From an uncultured Pseudomonadota bacterium (GTDB taxonomy: Bacteria; Myxococcota_A; UBA796; CAJQPC01), in NCBI GenBank assembly GCA_913060515.1, contig CAJXRZ010000028.1:1-64000 (forward strand): a DNA stretch of 64,000 nucleotides. Direction: 5' to 3'. The notes below the pieces were generated by a model. That model ran no database searches, was not told the DNA's origin, and saw only the letters and a program-made list of their open reading frames with translations. Both the position numbers and the translations under genes were made by a program. Position 1 is the stretch's first letter. Each line of letters opens with the position of its first letter. Shown here piece by piece: positions 25,906 through 33,852 of the stretch.

Positions 25906-26435
25906 CACTGGACTTGGAAGACCTGGATGTTGTCGCCTGCGCTCAGACCGGTGCCGGCGGTGCTGCCAAAGCCGCTCTCCGGTGTGGGGGCGGTGTAGCC
26001 CAGGCCGTCCTGCACAACTTCGTACTGCATGGTGCCGTCCTCGATGGCGAAGATGCCACGCGAGACGCCCTCTGCGGGCTGGGTCTGGGTGACCACGATG
26101 CCGTGTGGCTCAGTGCTCTCGTCCACCGCGTAGGTGCCGCTGTAGGTGGTTGGGGCGCCCTCGTTGTCGGTGGAGATGACCGTGTAGGAGCCATCTTCGT
26201 TGAAGCTCGCCTCGACCTTGACCACGCTGAAGTAGCCCAAGAGCACGGAGACATCGTCCCCTTCGGAGAGCCAGTCACCCTCGATGGTGGGCGCCTCCTC
26301 TCCGGTGTCTGCGGTATCGCCAGTATCCGCTGTGTCTGCGGTGTCGTCGGTGGTGTTGGTGTCGTCGACGTCGTCGGGCTGGCAGGCGACGAGGGAGAGG
26401 CTCAGGGCCAGAAGGGTGAGGCTGCGAATGCGCAT
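25905..26435 (-). CDS. Small lipoprotein with D-T-rich linker
   Basis: The protein has 176 residues. The start at 26435 has GGAG upstream. An alternative start six codons earlier lacks one. The signal ends at lipobox SLVAC, then a linker of repeated D-T-[AG]-D units (about residues 25-48). The globular part is a small beta sandwich: IEGDWLSEGDDVSVLL, SFNEDGSYTVISTDN and TYSGTYAVDESTEPHG, which resembles lipocalin-like domains of the 'lipocalin_5/DUF' type that start with a GxW motif. The ligand is unknown. It is coupled by overlap with the barrel gene and may be its outer-membrane partner (inference). Confidence 0.75.
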   Translation of the reverse strand: MRIRSLTLLALSLSLVACQPDDVDDTNTTDDTADTADTGDTADTGEEAPTIEGDWLSEGDDVSVLLGYFSVVKVEASFNEDGSYTVISTDNEGAPTTYSGTYAVDESTEPHGIVVTQTQPAEGVSRGIFAIEDGTMQYEVVQDGLGYTAPTPESGFGSTAGTGLSAGDNIQVFQVQ

Positions 26436-26449
26436 GGGGAGCTCCAGAT

Positions 26450-27910
26450 TCAAGGGGTGAGCTGGCGGAGTGCCTGCTTGTCGATCTTTCCGCTGGCCGT
26501 ACGGGGGAGATCCGCCTGTACAACGTAGCGTTTGGGAAGTTTGTAGCGAGCGAGTATGGGCGCCAGATGGGCCCGCAGCTCCTGCTCACTGACAGCGAGT
26601 CCGGCCCGAGGCTCGATGAAGGCTTGGCCGACCTCGCCCCAACGGGGATCCGGCACACCAATCACGGCTGCGTTGGCGACCTTGCTGCACTGCAGCAGCG
26701 CGGCCTCGATCTCGGCTGGGTAGACGTTCTCGGCGCCAGAGATGAACATCTCTTTGGAGCGGCCGCAGACGTAGAAGAAGCCCTCTGCATCGCAGGAGAG
26801 GACATCGCCGGTCTTGAACCAGGTGCCGTCGAAGGCCTTGGCCGTGGCTTGTGGGTCCTTGAGGTAGCCGCCGAAGACAGCGGGGCCGCAGAGCTGCAGC
26901 TCGCCAGGTACGCCGGGAGGCACCGGCTCTCCGCTGGGGTCTACCAGGCGGGCGGCCATGTGGTGGATGACTTGCCCTACGCTTCCCTGCTTGTCTTGAA
27001 CGCGCCCTGGTGGCAGCGAGAAGCAGTTGGGGCCGACCTCGGTCATGCCAAAGCCTTGGCGCAGGGGAATGTCGCGCTGCGCATAGGCCTGGAGAAGGGA
27101 CTGGCCAGTCGGTGCTCCTCCACAGAGGGCGTCCCGCACGCTGCTGCAGTCGGTGGCCTGGAAGTTGGGGTGCTCCGCCAGCATCTCGTAGATGGTTGGA
27201 ACGCCCATCAGCAGGGTGATGGCCTGGCTCTCGATGAGCATCAAGGCCTGCTCTGGGGCCACCTTCTTCGTGAGCACCACGCGTCCGCCGCGGTGCAGCA
27301 GTGGGGTGCTCAGGCAGTTCAGGCCGCCGGTGTGGAAGAGCGGGGTGAAGGTCAGGGTGCTGTCTTGAGGAACCAGGTCGCAGGCCAAGGTAGTGTTGAC
27401 GGCGTTCCAGTGCAGTTGCCCGTGAGTCAGCAGGGCACCCTTGGGTTTTCCGGTGGTGCCGGAGGTGTACATCAGCACCCAGGGATCCTGAGGATCGGGG
27501 CTGTGGGCGCTCTGGAAGAGCTGCTCGCCTGGTCCCTGCTCCAAGGCCAGGCTGGGCCGGTCCAATGTGTCTCGGAAGCAGGCGGAGGTGATGAGCAGCT
27601 TGCTCTCGGCGTGCTCCAACTGCCAGGCCAACTCGGCGGGGGCCAGGCGCCAGTTCATGGGCGCAAAGAGTGCCCCCAGCTCGGCACATGCGAAGAGCAG
27701 GGCGAAGTGCTCGCCGCGGTTCTGGGAGAGCAGGGAGACCACGTCACCGCGGCCCACATTGTTGCGATGCAGCAGACCGGCCCAGAGGAGGCTGTCTCGG
27801 TAGAGCTCGGCGTAGGTCCATGCGCGGCCAGCGTCCACGTCCAGCACGGCTTGGGCCTGGGGACGGAAGCGGGCGTGCATCTGCAGCCAGTTGGAGGTGG
27901 CCCGCATCAT
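26450..27910 (-). CDS. AMP-forming acyl-CoA synthetase
   Basis: The protein has 486 residues. ATG 27910 overlaps the phaC stop (ATGA). The ANL-family motifs are present: P-loop LMYTSGTTGKPKGALLTH (A3), the adenine motif QGFGMTEVGPN, FKTGDVLSCDAEGFFYVCGRSKEMFISGAENVYP (A7-A8, in parts) and the catalytic Lys in PRTASGKIDK (A10). Length and the 'MNWRLAPAELAWQLEHAES' segment match medium/long-chain fatty acyl-CoA ligases and benzoate-type ligases. The likely reaction is acid + ATP + CoA to acyl-CoA + AMP + PPi. Next to PHA synthase it would activate fatty or hydroxy acids for the polymer pathway (inference). Confidence 0.9.
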   Translation of the reverse strand: MMRATSNWLQMHARFRPQAQAVLDVDAGRAWTYAELYRDSLLWAGLLHRNNVGRGDVVSLLSQNRGEHFALLFACAELGALFAPMNWRLAPAELAWQLEHAESKLLITSACFRDTLDRPSLALEQGPGEQLFQSAHSPDPQDPWVLMYTSGTTGKPKGALLTHGQLHWNAVNTTLACDLVPQDSTLTFTPLFHTGGLNCLSTPLLHRGGRVVLTKKVAPEQALMLIESQAITLLMGVPTIYEMLAEHPNFQATDCSSVRDALCGGAPTGQSLLQAYAQRDIPLRQGFGMTEVGPNCFSLPPGRVQDKQGSVGQVIHHMAARLVDPSGEPVPPGVPGELQLCGPAVFGGYLKDPQATAKAFDGTWFKTGDVLSCDAEGFFYVCGRSKEMFISGAENVYPAEIEAALLQCSKVANAAVIGVPDPRWGEVGQAFIEPRAGLAVSEQELRAHLAPILARYKLPKRYVVQADLPRTASGKIDKQALRQLTP

Positions 27911-28995
27911 GGGCGCGGCTCCGGAGAGGGGCAGGTCTCGCGGAACCACTGGTCCAGCAAGGGGTAGAAGACCTTGGGGCCAAAGCCGCCGACCACTACG
28001 CCGATGTGGCCGGTCTTCAGACGCTCGATGCGGGCGTGGGGAATGAGGGACTCGATGGCCTCGACCGAGGGGGCCGGTGCGATGAAGTCTCGCTCGGAGC
28101 TACAGACCAGAACGGGAAGCTCGATCGAGGACAGATCGATGCTCTCTCCCCGAATCTGCCAAGTTCCGCGCATCAGGCCATTGTTCTGGTAGGCCTGCTC
28201 AATGAACTCCTGAGCGAAAGCACCGGGAAGAGGAACGTTGTCCTCCAGCCAGCGCTCGCGAATCATGACGCGGCGCAGGCGCTCGGGGTCGTGCGAGGCT
28301 TCTTCTATGGCCAGGAACTTGGACCAGTTGCCCATGGGGTCCAGCAGCTTGAAGGCGGGCTTCATCACCTCTACTGGCACCAGACCATCCGAGGAGATGC
28401 TGCGCTGCACATCCAAGTGGGCCACGAGCTCCCGGAATCGGCCGGCCTTCTCGAAGTCGAAGGGGGCGTTGAGCACGCACAGACCGGCGATGCGCTGGGG
28501 GCGAAGTGCGGTGAGCATCGCCGCGAGGGTGCCGCCCATGCAGTAGCCCATGAGCAGGGCTTTTGGGTGGCCGGCGTGTCTGCAGGCGCGATCGATGCTG
28601 CGTTGCAACAGTTCCAGGAGTACGTAGGCCACGTCTTCTTGGGCGTCTTCGGCCTGTGGGATGCCCCAGTCCACCAGGTAGACCGGGTGTCCAAGCTCAG
28701 AGAGGGCTTGAACGAGAGAGCGGCCGGGCTCCAAGTCCAAGATGTAGGCCCGGTTGATCATGCTTGGCACCAAGACCACGGGTGGGCGCCGCTCCTCCCC
28801 CTGTGCCGGGTAGAACTTGAGCTGCAGCTTGTCTTGCTGGTGTACGACCTGGAAGGGGGTCTGGCCGACCGGAGGTCGAGCGGTCGTGCTGTGGATGTGC
28901 ACGCCGCGACGCACTCTCTCGATCTGGGAGAGACCGTCGATGGGCAGCCAGGATTGGCCAAAAGCCTTGAGGGGGTCGGGAGCGGGGCCGGACAT
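27907..28995 (-). CDS. phaC: Class III-like polyhydroxyalkanoate synthase subunit PhaC
   Basis: The protein has 362 residues, the length of class III PhaC. It has the modified lipase box GYCMGG with nucleophile C152, then an Asp in CSSERDFIAP and the His in KTGHIGVVVGG, forming the Cys-Asp-His triad that polymerises (R)-3-hydroxyacyl-CoA. The segment YILDLEPGRSLVQAL and YLVDWGIP are strongly conserved in PhaC. It lies 3 bases after a gene for a small helical protein that looks like its PhaE partner. PhaC acts at the surface of the growing granule in the cytoplasm. Confidence 0.93.
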   Translation of the reverse strand: MSGPAPDPLKAFGQSWLPIDGLSQIERVRRGVHIHSTTARPPVGQTPFQVVHQQDKLQLKFYPAQGEERRPPVVLVPSMINRAYILDLEPGRSLVQALSELGHPVYLVDWGIPQAEDAQEDVAYVLLELLQRSIDRACRHAGHPKALLMGYCMGGTLAAMLTALRPQRIAGLCVLNAPFDFEKAGRFRELVAHLDVQRSISSDGLVPVEVMKPAFKLLDPMGNWSKFLAIEEASHDPERLRRVMIRERWLEDNVPLPGAFAQEFIEQAYQNNGLMRGTWQIRGESIDLSSIELPVLVCSSERDFIAPAPSVEAIESLIPHARIERLKTGHIGVVVGGFGPKVFYPLLDQWFRETCPSPEPRP

Positions 28996-28998
28996 GGG

Positions 28999-29448
28999 CT
29001 AGTCCTGTTCCACGGTCGCCGAGACGCTGCGATTCAGGAGTTGGTCGATCTTGGACTCCATCTGGGCCAAGCGTGCTTCGAGCTCCAAGCGCGTCTCAGC
29101 GGTCTGAATGCGGGCGAGCAGCGCGTCCTTCTCCGAGCGAGCGAGCTGGTCGCGTAGGCCCAAGATCTCATCTTCCAGCTTGAGCTGGCGGTCTTCCAGC
29201 AGAGAGGCGATGCGTGCGATGCGGAGCAGATCCTCTCGGGTGGGCAGGTGAAGTTGCTCTAGGCCCTGGTTGACCTTGGCCTGGTAGGCCGAGCGTGCCT
29301 CGGCGTTGTTGGCCAGGTTCTCGCCCATGGATTTGAGGAAGGCTGGGGACTCCAACACTTCATCCCACCATGCGCTCGAGGACTTCTCCCAGAGCTCGTA
29401 CATCTGACCCGAGAGCTTGGTGAAGTCAGGTTGCTGGGCTTGGCTCAT
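28999..29448 (-). CDS. phaE: PhaE-like subunit of PHA synthase
   Basis: The protein has 149 residues, with GGAG five bases before the ATG. It is almost entirely helical. The N-terminal part (QMYELWEKSSSAWWDEVLESP) is followed by AYQAKVNQGLEQLHLPTREDL, a segment seen in PhaE and the PHA-synthase-associated family, then a C-terminal coiled coil rich in R, L, E and Q. Its position just before phaC and the 'P-T-R/K-E-D-L' motif support a PhaE role. It is shorter than typical PhaE (about 330 residues), so a phasin-like granule protein is the alternative. The gene is first in an eight-gene reverse-strand operon. Confidence 0.75.
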   Translation of the reverse strand: MSQAQQPDFTKLSGQMYELWEKSSSAWWDEVLESPAFLKSMGENLANNAEARSAYQAKVNQGLEQLHLPTREDLLRIARIASLLEDRQLKLEDEILGLRDQLARSEKDALLARIQTAETRLELEARLAQMESKIDQLLNRSVSATVEQD

Positions 29449-29483
29449 GGAGTCTCCGCTGCGGTGGGGAATCCTATCGCGAT

Positions 29484-29522
29484 ATGTTGCGATGCGTCAA
29501 GATGGATGTTGTCGTGCAACAT
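29484..29522. promoter_or_regulatory. Candidate PhaR operator between phaE and phaR
   Basis: ATGTTG-TCGTG-CAACAT (29506-29522) is a perfect 6-bp inverted repeat containing TTGTCGTGCAA. A second imperfect site, TTGCGATGCGT, begins at 29487. Characterised PhaR proteins bind TGC/GCA-type inverted repeats near phasin and phaR genes. Here the sites sit between the divergent phaE operon and phaR, as expected for shared repression. Confidence 0.55.
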
Positions 29523-29568
29523 GATTTCGAGCGCGCTTTGGGCTACCTTGCTTGGGTTGGAGGCACCT

Positions 29569-30063
29569 GTGCGCTTGATCAAGAAGTACGCGAACCGACG
29601 TCTCTACGACACCCAGACCAGCGCCTACATCAACTTGGGGGAGCTTGCGGAGTTGGTGCGAGGTGGCGAGCGGGTGCAGGTTGTGGGGGTCAGCGACGGT
29701 GCGGATCTGACCCAAGAGGTGCTGCTGCAGGTGGTGCTGGAGCAGCTCCAAGGGGGCGGACTGCTCTCCGTTTCCATGCTGCACCGCATGATCCGGGCCT
29801 CGGGGGATGATCCCTGGCAACAGCTCCTTCGCACGCAGCTTGGGGCTGGCATGGAACTTCTCAGCGCCCAGATGGATCAAGTGGAGACCCTCTTTGGACT
29901 GGGGCCAGCGCCGAGCGGGCCAGCGGCGGCGCCTGAGGAGTCCAATCCAGTTCCCGAGGAGGAGCCGGACATGGGTCAGCCCATTCATCCCGGGGACGCC
30001 GAGATGGCGTCGCTGCGAGAGCGTCTGGCTGGGCTGGAGGAGCGCCTGAAGCCTGCTACTTGA
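29569..30063 (+). CDS. phaR: PHA synthesis regulator PhaR
   Basis: The protein has 164 residues. The start is GTG 29569, fixed by GGAGG five bases upstream and because the product then begins MRLIKKYANRRLYDT, the canonical N-terminus of the PhaR DNA-binding/PHB-binding family. A longer frame upstream is non-coding in character. Residues 1-55 are the PHB/PHA accumulation-regulator domain (YINLGELAELVRGGERVQVV, SDGADLTQEVLLQVVLEQ). The rest is helical, ending in a short coiled coil. PhaR is a repressor that leaves DNA when it binds nascent granules. It is transcribed away from the phaE-phaC operon across a region with candidate sites. Confidence 0.92.
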   Translation: MRLIKKYANRRLYDTQTSAYINLGELAELVRGGERVQVVGVSDGADLTQEVLLQVVLEQLQGGGLLSVSMLHRMIRASGDDPWQQLLRTQLGAGMELLSAQMDQVETLFGLGPAPSGPAAAPEESNPVPEEEPDMGQPIHPGDAEMASLRERLAGLEERLKPAT

Positions 30064-30406
30064 GCAGGTTCTTGCCCTTGTGGTTCACGATCTCCAAGCC
30101 ACTGCTCAAGAAGCAGAGGCGCGCATCTCCGCGTCCGCTGCCGCCAAAGATGTTGCCGACGTCCATGGTCCAGGAGCCACCCACACCCTTGTGGCCGTGG
30201 AACATGTTCTTGGACCCTTCGTTCCAGGCATCGATGCGGTTCTGGACGAAGTCCTGCTCCTTCTCGTCCAGGCGGTCTAGTCCGGTGAGTTCGGAGAGCT
30301 GGTACTGGCGGAGGTGGTCCTCGCGGCCGGCTTCGACTTCGACCGGGGTCTCGACCTTGGCTTTGGACTTGGACTTGGACTTGGTCTGGTTTCCGCGGCG
30401 GCCCAT
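30056..30406 (-). CDS. Hypothetical basic protein
   Basis: The protein has 116 residues. The start at 30406 opens MGRRGNQTKSKSKSKAK, a Lys/Ser run that may bind nucleic acid or be disordered. Then come an acidic helix (LTGLDRLDEKEQDFVQNRIDAW) and a Gly-rich end (DVGNIFGGSGRGDARLCF). No family recognised. It overlaps the end of phaR by 8 bases on the opposite strand. The alternating S-K codons come from a short GGACTT-like repeat. Coding is likely but the function is unknown. Confidence 0.6.
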   Translation of the reverse strand: MGRRGNQTKSKSKSKAKVETPVEVEAGREDHLRQYQLSELTGLDRLDEKEQDFVQNRIDAWNEGSKNMFHGHKGVGGSWTMDVGNIFGGSGRGDARLCFLSSGLEIVNHKGKNLLK

Positions 30407-30466
30407 CTGACCCTCCGTTGTAGGGTGGAACATGCTTTTGCCTCTGATTCTAACTTAGGAGCGGAA

Positions 30467-30928
30467 TTGACTGCGTCCAATCTTGATCCTGTGCTCCACG
30501 ACTTGCTCACCGATGGGCAGGAGGCTGCCGCGAAGGGGCTGCTCGTCGGCTTTGTCGGCATGGACGCCTTGGGCATCATCGTCGCGATCTGGGCTGCGCT
30601 TCAGTCCCCAATGGATCCGGTGAAGGTGGCCTATTCAGTGCCCTTCTTCTTGTTGGCTGGGCTCTCCTTTGTTGGGTGGCGGCAAGCGCGCTCTCCCTTG
30701 ACCAACAAGGCCGCGGTGCTGATCGCCACCGGAGAGGGCTTGGCTCGCGCCTTTCTCAGGGAGGACCGCATCAAAGCGCAAGGGGCGCGGATGGGCACCT
30801 TGCTCACGCTGGTGCTGGTCCAAGACAACGGCAAGGAGCTGCCCGTCAACGTGCCCAAGCCCAAGGCCCAGGCTGTGATGGAGGCGATGCGACGGCAGCA
30901 TCCGGAGCTGCCGCTGACCCCTCAGTAG
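30467..30928 (+). CDS. Hypothetical membrane protein
   Basis: The protein has 153 residues. I choose TTG 30467 because AGGAG lies five bases upstream. Farther upstream the frame runs through a region that codes on the other strand. Two membrane helices are visible (about 24-45, LLVGFVGMDALGIIVAIWAA, and 58-76, VPFFLLAGLSFVGW). A cytoplasmic-looking C-terminal domain follows with LPVNVPKPKAQAVMEAMRRQHP. No known family. The stop overlaps the convergent ArfB gene by 7 bases. Confidence 0.65.
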   Translation: MTASNLDPVLHDLLTDGQEAAAKGLLVGFVGMDALGIIVAIWAALQSPMDPVKVAYSVPFFLLAGLSFVGWRQARSPLTNKAAVLIATGEGLARAFLREDRIKAQGARMGTLLTLVLVQDNGKELPVNVPKPKAQAVMEAMRRQHPELPLTPQ

Positions 30929-31344
30929 TCGACCTTTCCGCGGCTCTTCTTGGTCTCGGAGCGCTGGGCTTTGCCCTTCAGACGGCGCTCTTTACTGCCA
31001 CGAGAGGGGCGCGTCTTGCGGCGCTTCTTCGGCGGCTGAAGCACGCTCTGAATCATCTGGGCCATGCGGTTTCGGGCGGCGCTGAGGTTGGCGTCTTGGG
31101 TGCGGTGTGTGGAGACCGCGATCATGACCTCGCCGGCGGCACTGAGCTTTCCGGGGTGGGCCTGACAGAGCCGCTCTTGGACGGCGGGGTGCAGCCCGCA
31201 GCTGGAGAGATTCAGGAAGAGCTGAACCTTCGTGGCGCGCGTGTTGACGTTCTGGCCGCCCGGTCCGCCCGAGCGGCTGTAGAGAACCCGCAGCGCCTGT
31301 GCGGGCACCTGGATTCGGTCAGTGATGGGCAAATCGTCGGCCAT
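30922..31344 (-). CDS. arfB: Alternative ribosome-rescue factor ArfB (peptidyl-tRNA hydrolase)
   Basis: The protein has 140 residues, the length of ArfB/YaeJ. The catalytic motif GGPGGQ (GGQ at 29-31) hydrolyses peptidyl-tRNA in the ribosomal P site. The Lys/Arg-rich tail (KKRRKTRPSRGSKERR...) that inserts into the empty mRNA channel of stalled ribosomes is complete. The codon-recognition domain of normal release factors is absent, as expected. SRSGGPGGQNVNTRATKVQ is strongly conserved. It rescues ribosomes stalled on mRNAs lacking a stop codon. Confidence 0.93.
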   Translation of the reverse strand: MADDLPITDRIQVPAQALRVLYSRSGGPGGQNVNTRATKVQLFLNLSSCGLHPAVQERLCQAHPGKLSAAGEVMIAVSTHRTQDANLSAARNRMAQMIQSVLQPPKKRRKTRPSRGSKERRLKGKAQRSETKKSRGKVDY

Positions 31345-31442
31345 GTCGGCAAGGTATACGCCCTTGCTCCTTCGGAAAGGGGCGCCACAGAGGGATGCAA
31401 GATGGACGCTGCAAGCGGGGAGCGCTTCGGTCCTATGCAGCC

Positions 31443-32246
31443 ATGCTCGAACGACTGCGCGACCCCTTCGGATTTGGCCGACCTGGCTTTGAGAGACATG
31501 CCAAGGACTTTGGTGATCTTCCCCGCTTGGACGGCTTGCGCGTGCTGATCACGGGCGCCAGCGGTGGGCTGGGCCAGGCGACCCGTTCGGCCTGTGATGC
31601 CCTGGGCGCAACGACCTTTGATGCCAGTCGCAGCTCAGGTTGGGACTTGACCGATCCGGCGCGTGTCGGTGCCCTGGCCGAGGAGCTTGGGGAAGTAGAC
31701 GTCCTGGTTCACAACGCTGGGGTGCTGCCCACGGCCTACCAAGAGACCGCAGAGGGTCTGGAGCTGGCACTGGCGCTCAACCTGGTGGCCACACACCGCC
31801 TGACGCGCGCGCTACCAGCCAAGAAGGTCATCTGGGTCTCCTCCGGTGGGGGACTGACCCAGAGCCTGGAGGTTGAGCCCATGTTCTCCCCGCCCAAGCC
31901 CTACGACGGGGTGGTGCAGTACGCCCGCACCAAGCGCGCCGAGATCGTGTTGGCCAAGCTCTGGGCCCGGGAGCGGCCGAATTCCTGCTTTTCCGCCATG
32001 CACCCCGGATGGGCGGACACCCCGGGGGTCAGCTCCAGCCTGCCCACTTTTCACAAGCTCACCAAGGGCGTGTTGCGCACACCGGAGCAGGGAGCTGACA
32101 CCATCGTTTGGCTCTGTGGTGCCCAGGTCGAGACTGGAAAGTTTTGGTTTGACCGCAGCCAGGCTGACGCGCTCCCGCTGCCTGGAGTGCGCAGCGCTGC
32201 CGCCGATGAAGCGGCGCTGTGGGCCCGGCTCGAGTCGCTGCTTTAG
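31443..32246 (+). CDS. Short-chain dehydrogenase/reductase
   Basis: The protein has 267 residues starting MLERLRDPFGFGRPGF. An earlier start is possible but adds non-homologous residues. It has an extended N-terminal tail before the Rossmann motif VLITGASGGLGQAT, then LVHNAGVLP, catalytic Ser in VIWVSSGGG and Y-x-x-x-K as YARTKRAE. The 'F.P..Y....YA.TKR...L...WA' pattern and MHPGWADTPGV are typical of the DHRS12-like SDR group. The substrate is unknown. It ends overlapping the convergent BASS transporter by 4 bases. Confidence 0.82.
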   Translation: MLERLRDPFGFGRPGFERHAKDFGDLPRLDGLRVLITGASGGLGQATRSACDALGATTFDASRSSGWDLTDPARVGALAEELGEVDVLVHNAGVLPTAYQETAEGLELALALNLVATHRLTRALPAKKVIWVSSGGGLTQSLEVEPMFSPPKPYDGVVQYARTKRAEIVLAKLWARERPNSCFSAMHPGWADTPGVSSSLPTFHKLTKGVLRTPEQGADTIVWLCGAQVETGKFWFDRSQADALPLPGVRSAAADEAALWARLESLL

Positions 32247-33085
32247 GCGCCGGCGCTGCGCTTCCAGAACAGGCTCAGACCCAGCGGCAGGAGCACCACA
32301 AGCAAGGCGTAGCTGAGCACCGTGGCGTCGACCACGGGGTCCGAGAAAGCTGTTGAGGCCAGCAGGATGGCCACGGCGACGTTTCGGGTGACCGCCACGA
32401 TGCTCGCGCTGCGTGCGGAGGCCTGCTCGGGGCGGCCTGCCCAGTAGCCCAAGCCGATGGCCAAGGCGCTCAGTCCCAACATGGTCGCCCAGGTCAGGGC
32501 TTCAATCTCCAAGAGCGCTGTGCCCTTGAGCACCAAGAGCAACAGGGTGATGGCCGCCAGCAGCAGGTTGGCGAGCATGGTGGTGGGCCCGGCGAGCTTG
32601 GCCGCCAGCTCTGGCCGTTTGGACCGGAGCAGCATGCCGATGGCCAAGGGGGTGAGCTGGGTGAAGAGCAGCGCTGCGGCGATCTTGAGGGCCAGAGGGC
32701 CGGCTGGCACATCCAGGTCCGCGGCCAGGGCCACGGTCGCAGGGGTCGTGACCAGCCCGATCGCGGGCAGGAGCAGGGTCATGGCGACCGCTTGGGGAAG
32801 GTCCGAGCGCGCCTGGTTGGCATAGAGCGCGGCGGTGGCTCCGCCTGGGGCTGCGGCCACCAAGAGGATGCCCACGCCAACAGCGCTGGGCAGGTCCAGG
32901 AGCACAATGGTGGCCCAGGCCGCCAAGGGGATGGCGAGCAGGTTCACGGCAATGCTCTTGAAGAGCAGGCTGCGGTGCTGGGTCACAGCGCGGAGATGGC
33001 CAAGCTCGAGCTTGAAGCCTGCTGCCAGCATCATCACCACCACCATCAGAGCCGAAGCAATGGCTTGGATGGTGGCGACGTTCAC
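32243..33085 (-). CDS. Bile acid:sodium symporter (BASS) family transporter
   Basis: The protein has 280 residues with a GTG start and AGGAG upstream. It is very hydrophobic, with eight to ten membrane helices. Family features include AAAPGGATAALYANQARSDLPQAVAMT in the first half and SIVAVTRNVAVAILLASTAFSDP in the second, the two crossing regions with the conserved small/polar residues of BASS transporters (usually PGG and an N-containing motif). Members move organic anions such as bile acids, pantoate or 2-keto acids with sodium. The substrate cannot be told here. There are no obvious partners nearby. Confidence 0.82.
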   Translation of the reverse strand: MNVATIQAIASALMVVVMMLAAGFKLELGHLRAVTQHRSLLFKSIAVNLLAIPLAAWATIVLLDLPSAVGVGILLVAAAPGGATAALYANQARSDLPQAVAMTLLLPAIGLVTTPATVALAADLDVPAGPLALKIAAALLFTQLTPLAIGMLLRSKRPELAAKLAGPTTMLANLLLAAITLLLLVLKGTALLEIEALTWATMLGLSALAIGLGYWAGRPEQASARSASIVAVTRNVAVAILLASTAFSDPVVDATVLSYALLVVLLPLGLSLFWKRSAGA

Positions 33086-33110
33086 TCAGCTCTCCTGAGC
33101 AACGCGGGGG

Positions 33111-33806
33111 TCAGAATGCCCGGATGGTAACGCTGCTGTTCGTCTCGATAATGACACGGACCTCGCCGTCGCCGCTGACTCCAGCAAAGTAGCCGGGGCT
33201 GGTCGCCACGCGTCCGAAACCGAACTCCTCGATGACCATCTCCGCCTCTGGGTCGCCCCAAACCGTCAGGTCGTAGCCTCGGCTCCACGGCAGCTCCAGG
33301 TCCACGGGGCCCTCGGAGATGATGTGGATCACGTCGCCGGCACCAGGGGCCAAGGAGGCCTCCACGTCTCCAGCGAGGACCTCCAGGTTGCCGCTTACGT
33401 TGAAGAGCAGGACGCTGTCTGCCTCCATGTAGTGGTCGCCTGAGAGCTCGCGGATCTCCAGGTCGCCGTTCTGGAGCAGCCAGTCGCTGACCAGGCCGGT
33501 TGGGCCGAGCAGGGTCAGGTCCGTGCCGGCGTTCCAACTCAGGCTGCGTGCCCAGGCCTGGGCGGTGTCGCCCTGACGGTCTAAGCCCCAGGAGTTGCCG
33601 TCCTCGCGCGAATCAGCGGTGGCCTCGTCTGTAGAGGCGCCCCAGGAGCGCACCTGCATCTCCAAGTCGGAGTAGCCACCCCGGTAGCTCACGTCTCCGG
33701 CTTGAACATCCACGTTCACAGCGTTCAGGCCGACGCCGTCCAAGAACAGGGCGTCGGTGGACTCGTTGACGGTGCAAGCAAAGAGGAGGGGGAGGAGGCT
33801 CAGCAT
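33111..33806 (-). CDS. Lipoprotein with beta-helix-like (DUF4097-type) repeats
   Basis: The protein has 231 residues. ATG 33806 is preceded by GGAAAG, and MLSLLPLLFACTVN has lipobox LFAC. The mature protein is all beta: short strands separated by D/G/N turns (VNVDVQAGDVSYRG, LTLLGPTGLVSDW, VLLFNVSGNLEVLAGDVEASL, DLTVWGDPEAEMVI). This resembles the adhesin-like DUF4097/DUF2807 solenoids, but the match is by pattern only. Probably an exposed envelope protein of unknown role. Confidence 0.65.
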   Translation of the reverse strand: MLSLLPLLFACTVNESTDALFLDGVGLNAVNVDVQAGDVSYRGGYSDLEMQVRSWGASTDEATADSREDGNSWGLDRQGDTAQAWARSLSWNAGTDLTLLGPTGLVSDWLLQNGDLEIRELSGDHYMEADSVLLFNVSGNLEVLAGDVEASLAPGAGDVIHIISEGPVDLELPWSRGYDLTVWGDPEAEMVIEEFGFGRVATSPGYFAGVSGDGEVRVIIETNSSVTIRAF

Positions 33807-33852
33807 GATCTTTCCTGTCTGCTCCATCAAGACGGATGGGCGGGAATTTCCT

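Noticed and set aside
30340-30400. Ser-Lys codon repeat as a DNA repeat element
   Set aside because: It is a short in-frame coding repeat in a small basic protein and not found elsewhere in the window.
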